A stretch of DNA of 64,000 bases, from assembly GCF_002289565.1 (NCBI RefSeq), contig NZ_NTFY01000001.1, positions 147,724 through 211,723 on the forward strand, written 5' to 3'. Below are positions 1 to 8,224 of this stretch, piece after piece. The position numbers and the translations under genes were made by a program. Position 1 is the first letter of the stretch. Each line of letters starts with the position of its first letter. The notes under the pieces were generated by a model. That model saw only the letters and a list, made by a program, of their open reading frames with translations. It ran no database searches and was not told the DNA's origin. The DNA comes from Rhodopirellula sp. SM50 (GTDB taxonomy: Bacteria > Planctomycetota > Planctomycetia > Pirellulales > Pirellulaceae).

Positions 1-1
1 G

Positions 2-214
2 GGGAAAGCCGAAATCTATGCCGAGGCCGCGGGCGTTGGCGTCGGCCGCGTCAGCGAAATCGAGGACATGAATCCCGGCATAGTCTCCGGTGACGCAGAG
101 CGGGGGATGCACGGCGCTGCGATGGAAGACGACCCGCCGACGGTCCGAGCGGCGGATCCCGGGGCCATCGTCGTCGGGGCTGCCGTGAATGTGATCTATG
201 AAATCGAGTTTTGA
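2..214 (+). CDS. SIMPL-domain (DUF541) protein, C-terminal fragment
   Basis: The 5' part lies outside the window and only the last 70 residues are seen. The reading frame runs from base 2 to the TGA at 212-214. It contains KAEIYAEAAGVGVGRVSEI and ends with PGAIVVGAAVNVIYEIEF. That pattern (a conserved helix followed by a final strand PG-I-V-A-V-V-YEI) is typical of the C-terminus of SIMPL/DUF541 proteins, which are usually periplasmic or cell-surface proteins of poorly defined function. Between the two motifs is an acidic, low-similarity stretch that includes several Met. The gene converges on the S1 gene downstream. The family call rests on the short C-terminal motif only, so it is moderately sure. 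Confidence 0.6.
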   Translation, partial: GKAEIYAEAAGVGVGRVSEIEDMNPGIVSGDAERGMHGAAMEDDPPTVRAADPGAIVVGAAVNVIYEIEF

Positions 215-582
215 TGTATGGCGATTCATCCCCTGGGACGTCAATTGTGCAAGTGACGGATTTGATCGTAGCGGAAGGCGCCAAGACTTCTGCAGCGTGG
301 GCCCTCTCTGGCGTTTGCTTGCTGCGCAAACGCCGTCTCTCCCAGGGGGAGAGAGTCTAGATTGGTTACCAAAAGCTGACGTTATACAATCGATCTCCCC
401 TGGGACGTCAAGGATGTTGAGATTGGTTGATCCTGATGTTTTTGATCATGATCCTGCCGGGCATCGTCTTGCTGATCGCGTCCTTGCTTTAACGCAAAAA
501 AAGCGGAGCCGGTGTCGGCTCCGCTTTTCGGCAGGGTTCAATTTTGTGCCCGATCGATTCCGATCGAGCCTTCGCGGCTGGA
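215..582. other. Convergent intergenic region with short repeats
   Basis: This holds no gene I can support. It contains two direct copies of CCCCTGGGACGTCAA (230-244 and 397-411). It also has an inverted repeat GGCGTTTGC/GCAAACGCC (310-318 and 326-334), followed by TCTCTCCCAGGGGGAGAGA (about 336-354). The terminator of the S1 gene lies at 496-529. The short repeats look like remnants of dispersed intergenic elements. Confidence 0.6.
496..529 (-). terminator. Rho-independent terminator of the S1 gene
   Basis: A perfect 10-bp stem AGCGGAGCCG/CGGCTCCGCT (502-511 and 516-525) closes a 4-base loop. Read on the minus strand it is followed by seven T. It begins about 58 bases after the rpsA stop codon. 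On the plus strand it has four T, so it may act weakly in both directions between the convergent genes. Confidence 0.85.
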
Positions 583-2376
583 TCAGCCGCCGGTCGGGAA
601 CAGTGGGCCTTCGCCGCTTCCCAGGCCACCCTTCAGGTCGCCTTCTTGGGACGGCATGCTGCCGGTTTCGGCGGCTTCGGCTTCCGCCGCAGCCCGTTCT
701 TGCTCTTCGCCCCAGTCGACGCGTTTGAGCGACAGGCCGATCTTGCGCTCGTCGGTGTCAACACGCAGCACCTTGACTTCGATCTCGTCGCCGACTTTGA
801 CGACTTCTTCCGGGTTCTCGACTTTGTGCTCGGCCAGCTCGCTGATGTGCAGCAAGCCTTCCAGGCCGTCTTCGAGACCGATGAAGACACCGAAGTTGGT
901 GATCTTGGTGACGTTGCCTTTGACCAGTTGGCCGGGCTGATACTTGTCCGGAATGTCGCCATCCCAGGGGTCGTTATCGAGCTGTTTGAGTCCAAGTGCG
1001 ATCCGGCGACGTTGTTCGTCGACGCTCAGCACGCGGCACTGAAGCTCTTGGCCTTTTTCCAGTAACTCGCTCGGGTGACCGATCTTGCGGGTCCAAGACA
1101 TGTCGCTGACGTGCAGCAGGCCGTCGATGCCTTCTTCCAATTCGATGAAGGCACCGTAATTGGTCAGGTTGCGGACCTTGCCGGTCACGTCGGTACCCTC
1201 GGGGTAACGTTCCAGAACGTCGTCCCACGGGTTCTTTTGGGTTTGCTTCATGCCCAGCGACAATTGCTGGCCTTCCGGGTCGACGCCCAGGATCTTGACT
1301 TCGATCTTGTCGCCGATGTTGACCAGTTCGCTGGGGTGGTTGACCCGTTTGGTCCAGCTCATCTCGCTGATGTGCACCAGGCCTTCGATGCCCGGTTCCA
1401 GTTTGACGAACGCACCGTAGCTCATCACGTTGACGACTTCGCCGTCGTGGTTGGAATCGACCGGGTACTTCTCTTCGATGTTTTCCCACGGGTTGCGGTC
1501 TTTCTGCTTCAGTCCGAGCGCGATCTTTTGTTTTTCGCGATCGATGTGCAGCACCTTGACTTCGATTTCCTGATCGATCGAAACCATTTCGGTCGGGTGC
1601 GAGATGCGTTCCCAGGCCATGTCGGTGATGTGCAGCAGGCCGTCGATGCCGCCGAGGTCGACGAAGGCACCGAAGTCGGCGATGTTCTTGACGATCCCTT
1701 TGCGGATCTGGCCGACTTCCAGTTCTTGCATCAAGTACGCGCGGTCTTCTTCGCGTTGGTTTTCGATCAGCGAGCGTCGGCTGATGACGATGTTGCGACG
1801 GGTGTCGTCGATCTTCAGCACTTCGGCTTGGATCACGCGGCCGATGAAATCGCCGATGTCGCCGGGGCGTCGAATGTCGACCTGACTGCCCGGCAAGAAG
1901 ACGTTGACGCCGATGTCGACCAGCAAACCGCCTTTGATCTTCCGGATCACGGTCCCGGTGACGACCTGGCCTTCGCCGATCTTCTTGATGATGTGTTCCC
2001 ACTCGATGATCTTTTCCGCTTTGCTCTTGCTCAGCGCGATCATGCCGTAGGGGTCATCGGCGGCTCCGTAGTTGTCTTCCATTTCCTCGATGAGGACCTG
2101 GACGGTGTCGCCGACGGCGGGTTTCGCTTCGTCGGGGCCCCATTCGTTCAGGTTGACCGTGCCTTCGCTCTTGAAGCCGACATCGATCAGGGCCCATTCG
2201 TCGTTGATCTCGACGATTTTGCCGTCAACGATTCGCCCTTGGGCGTAATCTTGCTGCTCGGCGTGCTGCAGGAAATCGAGCAGCCAATCCTCCGTTTCCT
2301 CCTCTGGCGCCAAAACGGCCAGATCGTTGAGCATGTCGTCGTCTTCGAGGGAACGGATCAGATTGCGGTTGACCAT
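583..2376 (-). CDS. rpsA: 30S ribosomal protein S1 (six S1 RNA-binding domains)
   Basis: Ribosomal protein S1 binds mRNA and helps load it on the 30S subunit. The 597-residue product has six S1 OB-fold repeats at roughly residues 45-117, 136-201, 222-291, 307-378, 394-465 and 481-552. Repeats 3-6 carry the classical GAFV-L...G-DGLLHIS-M motif and are separated by the NPW linker found in S1 proteins. The C-terminus is a short Ala/Glu stretch followed by a Gly-rich tail. The start is placed at the ATG at 2374-2376 (MVNRNLIRSL). The frame is open for another 93 codons upstream, but that extension has no S1 similarity. The gene is monocistronic, with a strong terminator at 496-529. Length and domain count match bacterial S1. 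Confidence 0.93.
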   Translation of the reverse strand: MVNRNLIRSLEDDDMLNDLAVLAPEEETEDWLLDFLQHAEQQDYAQGRIVDGKIVEINDEWALIDVGFKSEGTVNLNEWGPDEAKPAVGDTVQVLIEEMEDNYGAADDPYGMIALSKSKAEKIIEWEHIIKKIGEGQVVTGTVIRKIKGGLLVDIGVNVFLPGSQVDIRRPGDIGDFIGRVIQAEVLKIDDTRRNIVISRRSLIENQREEDRAYLMQELEVGQIRKGIVKNIADFGAFVDLGGIDGLLHITDMAWERISHPTEMVSIDQEIEVKVLHIDREKQKIALGLKQKDRNPWENIEEKYPVDSNHDGEVVNVMSYGAFVKLEPGIEGLVHISEMSWTKRVNHPSELVNIGDKIEVKILGVDPEGQQLSLGMKQTQKNPWDDVLERYPEGTDVTGKVRNLTNYGAFIELEEGIDGLLHVSDMSWTRKIGHPSELLEKGQELQCRVLSVDEQRRRIALGLKQLDNDPWDGDIPDKYQPGQLVKGNVTKITNFGVFIGLEDGLEGLLHISELAEHKVENPEEVVKVGDEIEVKVLRVDTDERKIGLSLKRVDWGEEQERAAAEAEAAETGSMPSQEGDLKGGLGSGEGPLFPTGG

Positions 2377-3167
2377 GAATTTTTCCGATTCGGAATCCGT
2401 CAATGAGTCCAGGAGATGCCGGCGGACCGAACGTGCTGGTCCGGTGGGAAGGCGGCGAAACATCACGCCGCGGCAAAAGACTCTTCTGCCGTCAAACGTC
2501 CCGCAGGTGAAGGGCGGTCTGGATTTCGCGGGCGACAGATTCGTGGGTTGGAGGAATGAAATAACATCCGCTGCGGACGTCGCCCCTAAATGATGAAGGT
2601 CACGACGCACACCGGCGGTGAATGCTGACGTGCCGTCCGTCGTTGACGGGCACACGTTTACTCACACCAGGCGCAGGGTCGGGCAACATGCCCGAAAATG
2701 GTAGCGCGGAAGATTACCAAACGCCGGGCCCCCCCACAACAGCATTTCTCGGGATCTTGCCTCCCTTTGGCAACGAATGGCTTAGCGGAGCGCCGCCAGC
2801 GGCCTGTCGATTTAATCAGCCGTTTGGTTAATCAGCCGTTTGGTTAATCAGCCGTTTGGTTAATCAGCCGTTTGGTTAATCAGCCGTTTGGCGCGAGCCT
2901 ACGGGCCCTGGTGTGCTTTCTTCGTGCTACGGGCCCGTATGCTGCAGGCCCGTACGCTGGCGCGAAACGGCTGATCCCATGTGTGATCGGATTAAATCGA
3001 CAGGCCGCGAGCCGTCCGGTTGCGGCGAGAAAGCAGCTTGGAGGCACGGAGGGCTCGCGCCCTTCCGCTTAAAACTGCTTTACAGCGAACGTCTCCGGGG
3101 TGCTTCAGCCAGGGGCGGTGGATGGCCCCTGCTTAACGGAGGCGGGCTTCCATCGACCAGCGGTCCA
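2377..3167. other. Intergenic region with a complex inverted-repeat element
   Basis: No credible gene is present; short open frames here run through repeats. The first 200 bases are the upstream region of rpsA. The central part is the repeat element at 2801-3006, described separately. Bases 3006-3072 hold a degenerate copy of the GAGCCGTCCGG/CCGGAGGGCTCGCGCCCT palindrome that recurs at 4543, 23786 and 29217. Confidence 0.6.
2801..3006. repeat. Inverted-repeat element with five internal 16-bp tandem copies
   Basis: The outer arms GGCCTGTCGATTTAAT (2801-2816) and ATTAAATCGACAGGCC (2991-3006) are perfect complements. Inside, CAGCCGTTTGGCGCGAGCCT (2881-2900) pairs imperfectly with CGTACGCTGGCGCGAAACGG (2951-2970). 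The unit TTAATCAGCCGTTTGG is repeated five times without change at 2812-2891, so one arm has been expanded in tandem. GGGCCCGTA-type motifs occur in the loop. A related inner palindrome is found at 26524-26597, so this is a dispersed family. Confidence 0.85.
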
Positions 3168-4271
3168 TCAGCCTTCGGCGATGTTCACAAACACTTTCAA
3201 TGCGTCTTTGTCTTCCACGAGCAATCGCATCATTTCTTCGTATTGGTCCAGTCCGTCGACCGGATGCGTCAAGATCTTGTCCAGCACGCCGGGGAACATC
3301 ATGTCGCCGAGCGCCAGGTCCCGGATGCCGCTTTCGAAGTGCGTGCGGTTGGCGTTGACGCTACCCAACAGCAGTTTGTTGCCGAGCACCCAGTTCAGGT
3401 TGACGCTGTCGGAGGGGATTTCGATGTTTTCGTCGCCCCCGGTGATGCTGGTCCAGACGACGACGCCGTTGTGGCCGACGTGTTGCATGGCCTGGAACGC
3501 CAGTTTGCTGCTACCGGTCGCGTCGACAATCAGGTCCGGTTTGCCCGTGTTGGCGACCAATTCGTCCAGGTTGGTTTCCCGCGTGCTGATGTAATTGGCT
3601 TCCATCCCCGCGACGATTTCACTCTTCAAATTCGGGGCTTTTCCCCGCGCCAGCGTGTAGACGTCCAACCCGCGAAGTTTCAGGATCAGCGTCGTCAGCA
3701 AGCCGATTTGGCCGGAGCCGAGCACGTACGCCAGGCGCGGTCGCCAGACCTTCATGCGATGCTGGGCCTCGTAAGCCTGTTGGACCGCTTTGGCCGCACA
3801 GCTCATCGGTTCTTGCAGCACGTGCAAGTGCTTGAGCCCCTCCGGGACGCGGACGATGTATTCCTCTTCGTCGGCAAATTTCTCCGTCATGAAGCCGTGA
3901 CGCAGGTTGATGCCACGCTCGTAGTACGTCTCCTCGCTGGTCATGTCGTTGGTGCCGATCACGTCATAGATCGAGCCGCCCGGTCGGCGGACCGTTGCGG
4001 TGACGTAATCGCCCGGCTTGACGCGACGGACGTTGGGGCCGACCGCTTCGACGATTCCGAACGATTCGTGACCGATCACCAAATAGTCATCGCCCTGGGG
4101 CGCATTGCCGTACAGTGCCTCGTTGATCTCGCGGTCGGTCGCGTCCACCCCGACCTTCAGGGTTTTCACGAGCACCCCTTTTCCGTCGGGGAATTGGTCG
4201 AGGGAGGGTTCTTCGATTTCGGTCAGGTGAACGCTATTGGGGGTGCCCGGGGTAACCGCGACAGCTTTCAT
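3168..4271 (-). CDS. Zinc-dependent medium-chain dehydrogenase, glucose 1-dehydrogenase-like
   Basis: The 367-residue product resembles the NAD(P)-dependent glucose dehydrogenase branch of the zinc alcohol dehydrogenase superfamily (Thermoplasma/Haloferax type), which oxidises glucose or related aldoses to the lactone. The N-terminus [11 protein letters not shown] and the motif [10 protein letters not shown] are diagnostic. Probable catalytic zinc ligands are Asp43, His68, Glu69 and Glu154. Asp43 replaces the usual Cys, as in the Haloferax enzyme. The nucleotide-binding motif is G185-S-G-Q-I-G190. The start is the ATG at 4269-4271; the frame extends 17 codons upstream but the family start is MKA. 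It is flanked by repeat-rich intergenic DNA and has no operon partner. Substrate is inferred from family only. Confidence 0.8.
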   Translation of the reverse strand: MKAVAVTPGTPNSVHLTEIEEPSLDQFPDGKGVLVKTLKVGVDATDREINEALYGNAPQGDDYLVIGHESFGIVEAVGPNVRRVKPGDYVTATVRRPGGSIYDVIGTNDMTSEETYYERGINLRHGFMTEKFADEEEYIVRVPEGLKHLHVLQEPMSCAAKAVQQAYEAQHRMKVWRPRLAYVLGSGQIGLLTTLILKLRGLDVYTLARGKAPNLKSEIVAGMEANYISTRETNLDELVANTGKPDLIVDATGSSKLAFQAMQHVGHNGVVVWTSITGGDENIEIPSDSVNLNWVLGNKLLLGSVNANRTHFESGIRDLALGDMMFPGVLDKILTHPVDGLDQYEEMMRLLVEDKDALKVFVNIAEG

Positions 4272-4542
4272 CGTTATTGGCTCGGGGGGAGAGTCATTCG
4301 TCAGGTGGTGGGCCGTCGGCAAGGAGATGGCCTTCGGCGGACGCGGAATCGTACCAATCGGACGGATCGATGTTCAGGGGGCGCGGGGCGGGGTGACGCG
4401 GTAGGACACTCAGCAGGCGGAACCCTCCCGACGAGGTTGTGCCATTTGCATCCCGGACGGATGGCAGAAATTAGCCGGCAGAGCGAGGGAAGCGAACACC
4501 GCCGGAACGGTAATGGACAGTCCAAGCGACCCCGGCGGGCTA

Positions 4543-4668
4543 CGCTGTGAAGTATTTTCCCCATGCGTTTCTTGACGTTTTAGCGGCAGGGCGCGAGCCC
4601 TCCGGTTCTTCATCTCTGCCAAAACACCGGAGGGCTCGCGCCCTGCCGCTAAAAAATGCTTCACAGCG
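4543..4668. repeat. Palindromic dispersed repeat, TTAGCGG/CCGCTAA family
   Basis: Two nested pairs of arms are present. The outer arms are CGCTGTGAAG (from 4543) and CTTCACAGCG (to 4668). The inner arms are perfect over 26 bases (4580-4605 and 4627-4652), starting TTAGCGGCAGGGCGCGAGCC. Related copies occur at 23786-23922 and, as a triple tandem, at 29217-29519. It would form a long hairpin in either strand. Confidence 0.85.
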
Positions 4669-4802
4669 TCACCTTTCGGGGTGGTGCCTGCACCCCAGGC
4701 GGATTGGGCCCGCCGTTTCGCCATTTCGCCGGTTGGCGGCGGGCTAACGGCGTGGACGTTCCCGTTGACGCGGTGCTGGGGAGGTTCTGACTTTCTTTTT
4801 TA

Positions 4803-4816
4803 ACAACGATGGTTGT
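4803..4816. promoter_or_regulatory. Candidate SufR operator upstream of the suf genes
   Basis: The 14-base inverted repeat ACAAC-GATG-GTTGT lies 72 bases before the sufR start. A further GGTTGT half-site (4825-4830) follows. CAAC...GTTG palindromes are the sites described for cyanobacterial SufR, though with a six-base centre. It overlaps TTGTCA (4813-4818), a possible -35 hexamer, which would fit autorepression. The assignment is inferred from position and motif only. Confidence 0.4.
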
Positions 4817-4887
4817 CAAAAATCGGTTGTGCTGTAACAGTAGGGGTGTCGTTTTTGTGTTTTCCCGTTCCCCGAAAAGGCCCCGCG

Positions 4888-5580
4888 ATGAAATCTGAGC
4901 CGCACCCGGAAAGCGGACCGATCCGCTCGGTCGATCGCGACTTGTTGCTCGCGATGCGCAGCGGCGAGCTGATCGGAATTGGGGAGTTGACAGAAAAACT
5001 GGACGTGACGGCGACCGCCGTTCGTCAGCGGATCGAGCGGTTGCTCGCTCGCGGGCTGATCGAGCGGGAGAAGGTCGTCGCCGGTCGGGGTCGGCCCACG
5101 TATCGGTATCGGATCACCGACCAAGGCAAGCGGATCAACACGGCGGATTCGACCGAGTTGGCCGAAGCGATGTGGCAGGAGATGCTGTCGATCGAGGACC
5201 GCGACTTGCGAAACCGTATGCTCAGCAGCGTGGCGACGCGGCTCGGTCGCGAATACGCCGCTCAGCTGGACGAGAGCGCGCCGCTGGAGGAACGCATGCG
5301 TGTTCTGTCGCGGTTGTTGTCGTCGCGTCGTGTGGTCAGCGATGTCAGTTCGGCCGGCGAGTTGCCGGTGCTGGACATCAACGCCTGTCCCTACCCGACG
5401 CTGGCCGATGGAAGCGAAGACCACACGATGTGTCACCTGGAGGAACAGGTGCTTTCGGAAGCACTCGGCAAACCGGTGCAGCTCAGCCAGTGTCGTCTCG
5501 ACGGCGATTCGTGTTGCCAGTTTTCACCGGCAGCTAGTGTTCCGTCAGCCAATATCACCTCCGACGGTTCGACGAACTGA
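4888..5580 (+). CDS. sufR: SufR-like Fe-S-sensing transcriptional regulator of suf
   Basis: The 230-residue protein has an N-terminal winged helix-turn-helix (about residues 15-75; LTEKLDVTATAVRQRIERLLARGLIER, with the GRGRPTYRY wing). Its C-terminal half carries Cys167, Cys182, Cys202 and the pair Cys209/Cys210. The spacing of the first three resembles the three Cys ligands that hold the Fe-S cluster in cyanobacterial SufR (164, 177, 205). Such proteins repress suf genes when their cluster is intact. It sits 60 bases before sufC on the same strand, which supports local regulation. The start is the ATG at 4888; a GTG-type frame extends upstream but lacks family similarity. Confidence in the family is high, the regulatory target is inferred. 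Confidence 0.85.
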   Translation: MKSEPHPESGPIRSVDRDLLLAMRSGELIGIGELTEKLDVTATAVRQRIERLLARGLIEREKVVAGRGRPTYRYRITDQGKRINTADSTELAEAMWQEMLSIEDRDLRNRMLSSVATRLGREYAAQLDESAPLEERMRVLSRLLSSRRVVSDVSSAGELPVLDINACPYPTLADGSEDHTMCHLEEQVLSEALGKPVQLSQCRLDGDSCCQFSPAASVPSANITSDGSTN

Positions 5581-5640
5581 CCCGAACGTTCCCACCAACC
5601 ATTCAATCACCCTTCACCACCCACCATTGCAACCATAGTC

Positions 5641-6465
5641 ATGACTCACGTTCTGAAAATTGAAGACCTGCACGTGTCGGTCGGCGACAAGCCGATCCTC
5701 AGGGGCGTCAACCTGACCCTCAATCACGGCGAAACCCACGCGCTGATGGGCCCCAACGGCAGCGGAAAAAGCACGCTGGGTTTGGCGATCATGGGCCACC
5801 CCGGATACGAAGTCACGTCCGGTTCGATCACGCTTGATGGGAAAGACGTGTTGGAGATGGCACCCGACGAGCGGGCTCGCGCGGGAATCTTCATGGCGTT
5901 TCAACGACCGATGGCGATTCCGGGTGTGAAGATGGCGGACTTCCTCCGTCACGCGACCACCAACGTCCGTCGCCCGGATCGAAAAGAAGGCGAAGAGCTG
6001 ATTCCGATGCGTGAGTTCCGCAAGGAGCTTCGCGAGAAGATGGAGCACCTGCGAATGGACAGCGAATTCGCCCGGCGCTACGTCAACGATGGTTTCTCCG
6101 GCGGCGAAATGAAACGCGCCGAGATCTTGCAGTTGGCAATGTTGCAACCCAAGTTCGCCGTCTTGGATGAAACCGATTCGGGGCTGGATGCGGACGCCGT
6201 CCGATTGGCCAGTGAGTCGATCGCAGACATCGGGCACCAGAAAATGGGCCTGCTGATCATCACCCACCACGACAAGTTGCTCGAGCACAATCCGCCGGAT
6301 TTCACGCACGTCATGCTGGGCGGACGGCTGGTCGAAACCGGTGGCAAAGAACTCGCCGAAGAGCTGCATCAACACGGCTACGACCGAATCCGAAAGGCCT
6401 ACCCGGATGCCGAAGCCCTGAACCAAAAATTGCTGGCCGAGGAAGCCGAAGAAGCGCTGGCTTGA
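5641..6465 (+). CDS. sufC: Fe-S cluster assembly ATPase SufC
   Basis: SufC is the ABC-type ATPase of the SufBCD scaffold complex, which builds Fe-S clusters in the cytoplasm. The 274-residue product has a Walker A motif GPNGSGKST, the signature-region sequence FSGGEMKR, and the SufC-type Walker B stretch [13 protein letters not shown]. It also has ITHHDKLL, with the switch histidine. The length is slightly more than the common 250 residues because of an insert rich in Arg/Lys/Glu around residues 105-135. It lies between sufR and sufB in the same orientation; sufB starts 53 bases downstream. Confidence 0.95.
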   Translation: MTHVLKIEDLHVSVGDKPILRGVNLTLNHGETHALMGPNGSGKSTLGLAIMGHPGYEVTSGSITLDGKDVLEMAPDERARAGIFMAFQRPMAIPGVKMADFLRHATTNVRRPDRKEGEELIPMREFRKELREKMEHLRMDSEFARRYVNDGFSGGEMKRAEILQLAMLQPKFAVLDETDSGLDADAVRLASESIADIGHQKMGLLIITHHDKLLEHNPPDFTHVMLGGRLVETGGKELAEELHQHGYDRIRKAYPDAEALNQKLLAEEAEEALA

Positions 6466-6518
6466 TCCGGCACCCTGAAACTTACGAATCTCTCCCATCT
6501 CCATTTTGGAGCTTTGAT

Positions 6519-7931
6519 ATGTCAACCGACGCACCTGCCGAACCGAAGTCGGAAATCGGCGAAATCAACAAGTACAACTTTCGCACCGAGACCACCGGCG
6601 TCTTCAAGGCCAAAAAGGGGATCAACCGCGAAATCGTCAACCAGATCTCCGATATCAAGAACGAACCGGATTGGATGCGAGAGTTCCGGCTCCGGTCTCT
6701 CGATATCTTTGAATCCAAGCCGATGCCCAAGTGGGGCGGATCGATCGATATCGATTTCCAGGACATCTTCTATTACCTCAAGCCGACCGATCATCAGGGA
6801 AAGACTTGGGATGATGTGCCGCAGGAGATCAAGGACACATTCGACAAGCTGGGCATTCCGGAAGCGGAAAAGAAGTTTCTCGCCGGCGTGAAGGCTCAAT
6901 TCGAAAGCGAAGTCGTTTACGGATCGCTGGAAGAGGACCTGGCGAAAAAAGGAGTGATCTTCACCGACACTGACACCGCAGTCCGCGAACATCCCGAGCT
7001 GCTGCGCGAGTACTTTGGCAAGATCATCCCTCCCGAAGACAACAAGTTCGCCGCGCTTAACAGTGCGGTCTGGTCCGGCGGTTCGTTCATCTACATCCCC
7101 AAGGGCGTGTCGATTGATTTTCCGCTGCAGGCGTATTTCCGGATCAATGCCGAAAGCATGGGGCAGTTCGAGCGGACGCTGATTTTGGTCGACGAGGGTG
7201 CCAACGTGCACTACGTCGAAGGCTGCACGGCGCCGATGTACAGCACCGAGTCGCTGCACAGCGCGGTCGTCGAGGTCGTCGTCAAACGCAACGCACGTTG
7301 TCGTTACACGACCATCCAGAACTGGGCCAACAACATTTACAACCTGGTCACCAAACGGGCGTACGCTTACGGCGACGCGACGATGGAGTGGGTCGACGGC
7401 AACTTGGGCAGCAAGTTGACGATGAAGTACCCCGCGGTACACATGATGGAGCCCGGTGCACGTGGCGAGATCCTGTCGATCGCGTTCTCCAGCGCCGGTC
7501 AACACCAAGACGCCGGTGCCAAGTTGGTGCACGAGGCGCCCAACACGACCGGTCAAATCATCAGCAAGAGCATCAGCAAAAACGGCGGGCGCAGCAGCTA
7601 CCGCGGTTTGGTCTCGGTGCATCCCGGCGCCCACAACAGCAAGAACAATGTCGTCTGTGACGCGCTGATCTTGGACGCGGAAAGCCGTAGTGATACCTAC
7701 CCGTACATCGAAGTGAGCGAGCAGGATGTTCAAATCGGTCACGAGGCCAGCGTGTCTCGGATCGGTGAAGAGCAGATGTTTTACTTGCTCTCGCGTGGGC
7801 TGACCGAGCAGGAAGCGAGCACGATGATCGTCAACGGATTCATCGAGCCCCTGGTCAAGGAGTTGCCGATGGAATACGCGATCGAAATGAACCGTCTGAT
7901 CCAACTGCAAATGGAAGGCAGCGTCGGATAG
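6519..7931 (+). CDS. sufB: Fe-S cluster assembly scaffold protein SufB
   Basis: SufB receives persulfide sulfur and carries the nascent cluster in the SufBC2D complex. The product is 470 residues long. Cys380 ([11 protein letters not shown]) and Glu409 ([10 protein letters not shown]) are separated by 29 residues, exactly as in E. coli Cys405/Glu434, the residues needed for cluster formation. The family signature PGARGEI...[10 protein letters not shown] is intact. The start ATG at 6519 follows TTTTGGAGC, a good ribosome-binding sequence; the frame is open 19 codons further upstream, overlapping the sufC stop. Downstream is a 293-base repeat-filled gap before sufD. Confidence 0.96.
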   Translation: MSTDAPAEPKSEIGEINKYNFRTETTGVFKAKKGINREIVNQISDIKNEPDWMREFRLRSLDIFESKPMPKWGGSIDIDFQDIFYYLKPTDHQGKTWDDVPQEIKDTFDKLGIPEAEKKFLAGVKAQFESEVVYGSLEEDLAKKGVIFTDTDTAVREHPELLREYFGKIIPPEDNKFAALNSAVWSGGSFIYIPKGVSIDFPLQAYFRINAESMGQFERTLILVDEGANVHYVEGCTAPMYSTESLHSAVVEVVVKRNARCRYTTIQNWANNIYNLVTKRAYAYGDATMEWVDGNLGSKLTMKYPAVHMMEPGARGEILSIAFSSAGQHQDAGAKLVHEAPNTTGQIISKSISKNGGRSSYRGLVSVHPGAHNSKNNVVCDALILDAESRSDTYPYIEVSEQDVQIGHEASVSRIGEEQMFYLLSRGLTEQEASTMIVNGFIEPLVKELPMEYAIEMNRLIQLQMEGSVG

Positions 7932-7941
7932 CGGCGACGGC

Positions 7942-8155
7942 GTGGGATAGGCTTCCAGGCTCGTCATCCCCGCAGCGTGGGATAGGCTTCCAGCCTGTCA
8001 TCCCCGCAACGTGGGATAGGCTTCCAGCCTGTCATCCCCTGTTTCGACAGGCTAGAAGCCTATCCCACTGAACTCATGGCACCGTTTTGACCTCGTTCCC
8101 AGGCTCCCGCCTGGGGACGCTCTGAACCGCAGGCTCCGCCTGCACCCCAGTAAGC
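7942..8155. repeat. Three direct and one inverted copy of the GTGGGATAGG repeat
   Basis: GTGGGATAGGCTTCCAG is present three times in direct orientation (near 7942, 7978 and 8011). One complementary copy, CTAGAAGCCTATCCCAC, ends at 8068. The array sits between sufB and sufD. After it, 8090-8155 contains GTTCCCAGGCTCCCGCCTGG-like palindromes that also recur at 23480-23600 and 29125-29210. Any hairpin could affect readthrough between the two genes. Confidence 0.85.
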
Positions 8156-8224
8156 ATCCCAGAATCACCTCGGGCCGGCAGCCACGTCGCCCCCACAGAA
8201 TCAAAACCAAGCAAACGAATTTCC

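Larger units (their letters stand above)
4272..4887. other. Intergenic region between divergent dehydrogenase and sufR genes
   Basis: This holds a palindromic repeat (4543-4668) and, near its right end, the candidate sufR operator (4803-4816). No gene is supported. The open frames seen here on both strands pass through the repeat. Confidence 0.6.

Noticed and set aside
1075..2406. 443-codon plus-strand frame opposite rpsA
   Set aside because: It mirrors the S1 gene codon for codon; the minus strand has six S1 domains while this frame gives Asp/Val/Phe-rich sequence with no family features.
2812..2891. Possible CRISPR array
   Set aside because: The 16-base units are contiguous with no spacers, and there are no cas genes.
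2622..3072. Two short plus-strand frames
   Set aside because: They run through the inverted-repeat element and its tandem arm and have no protein-like features.
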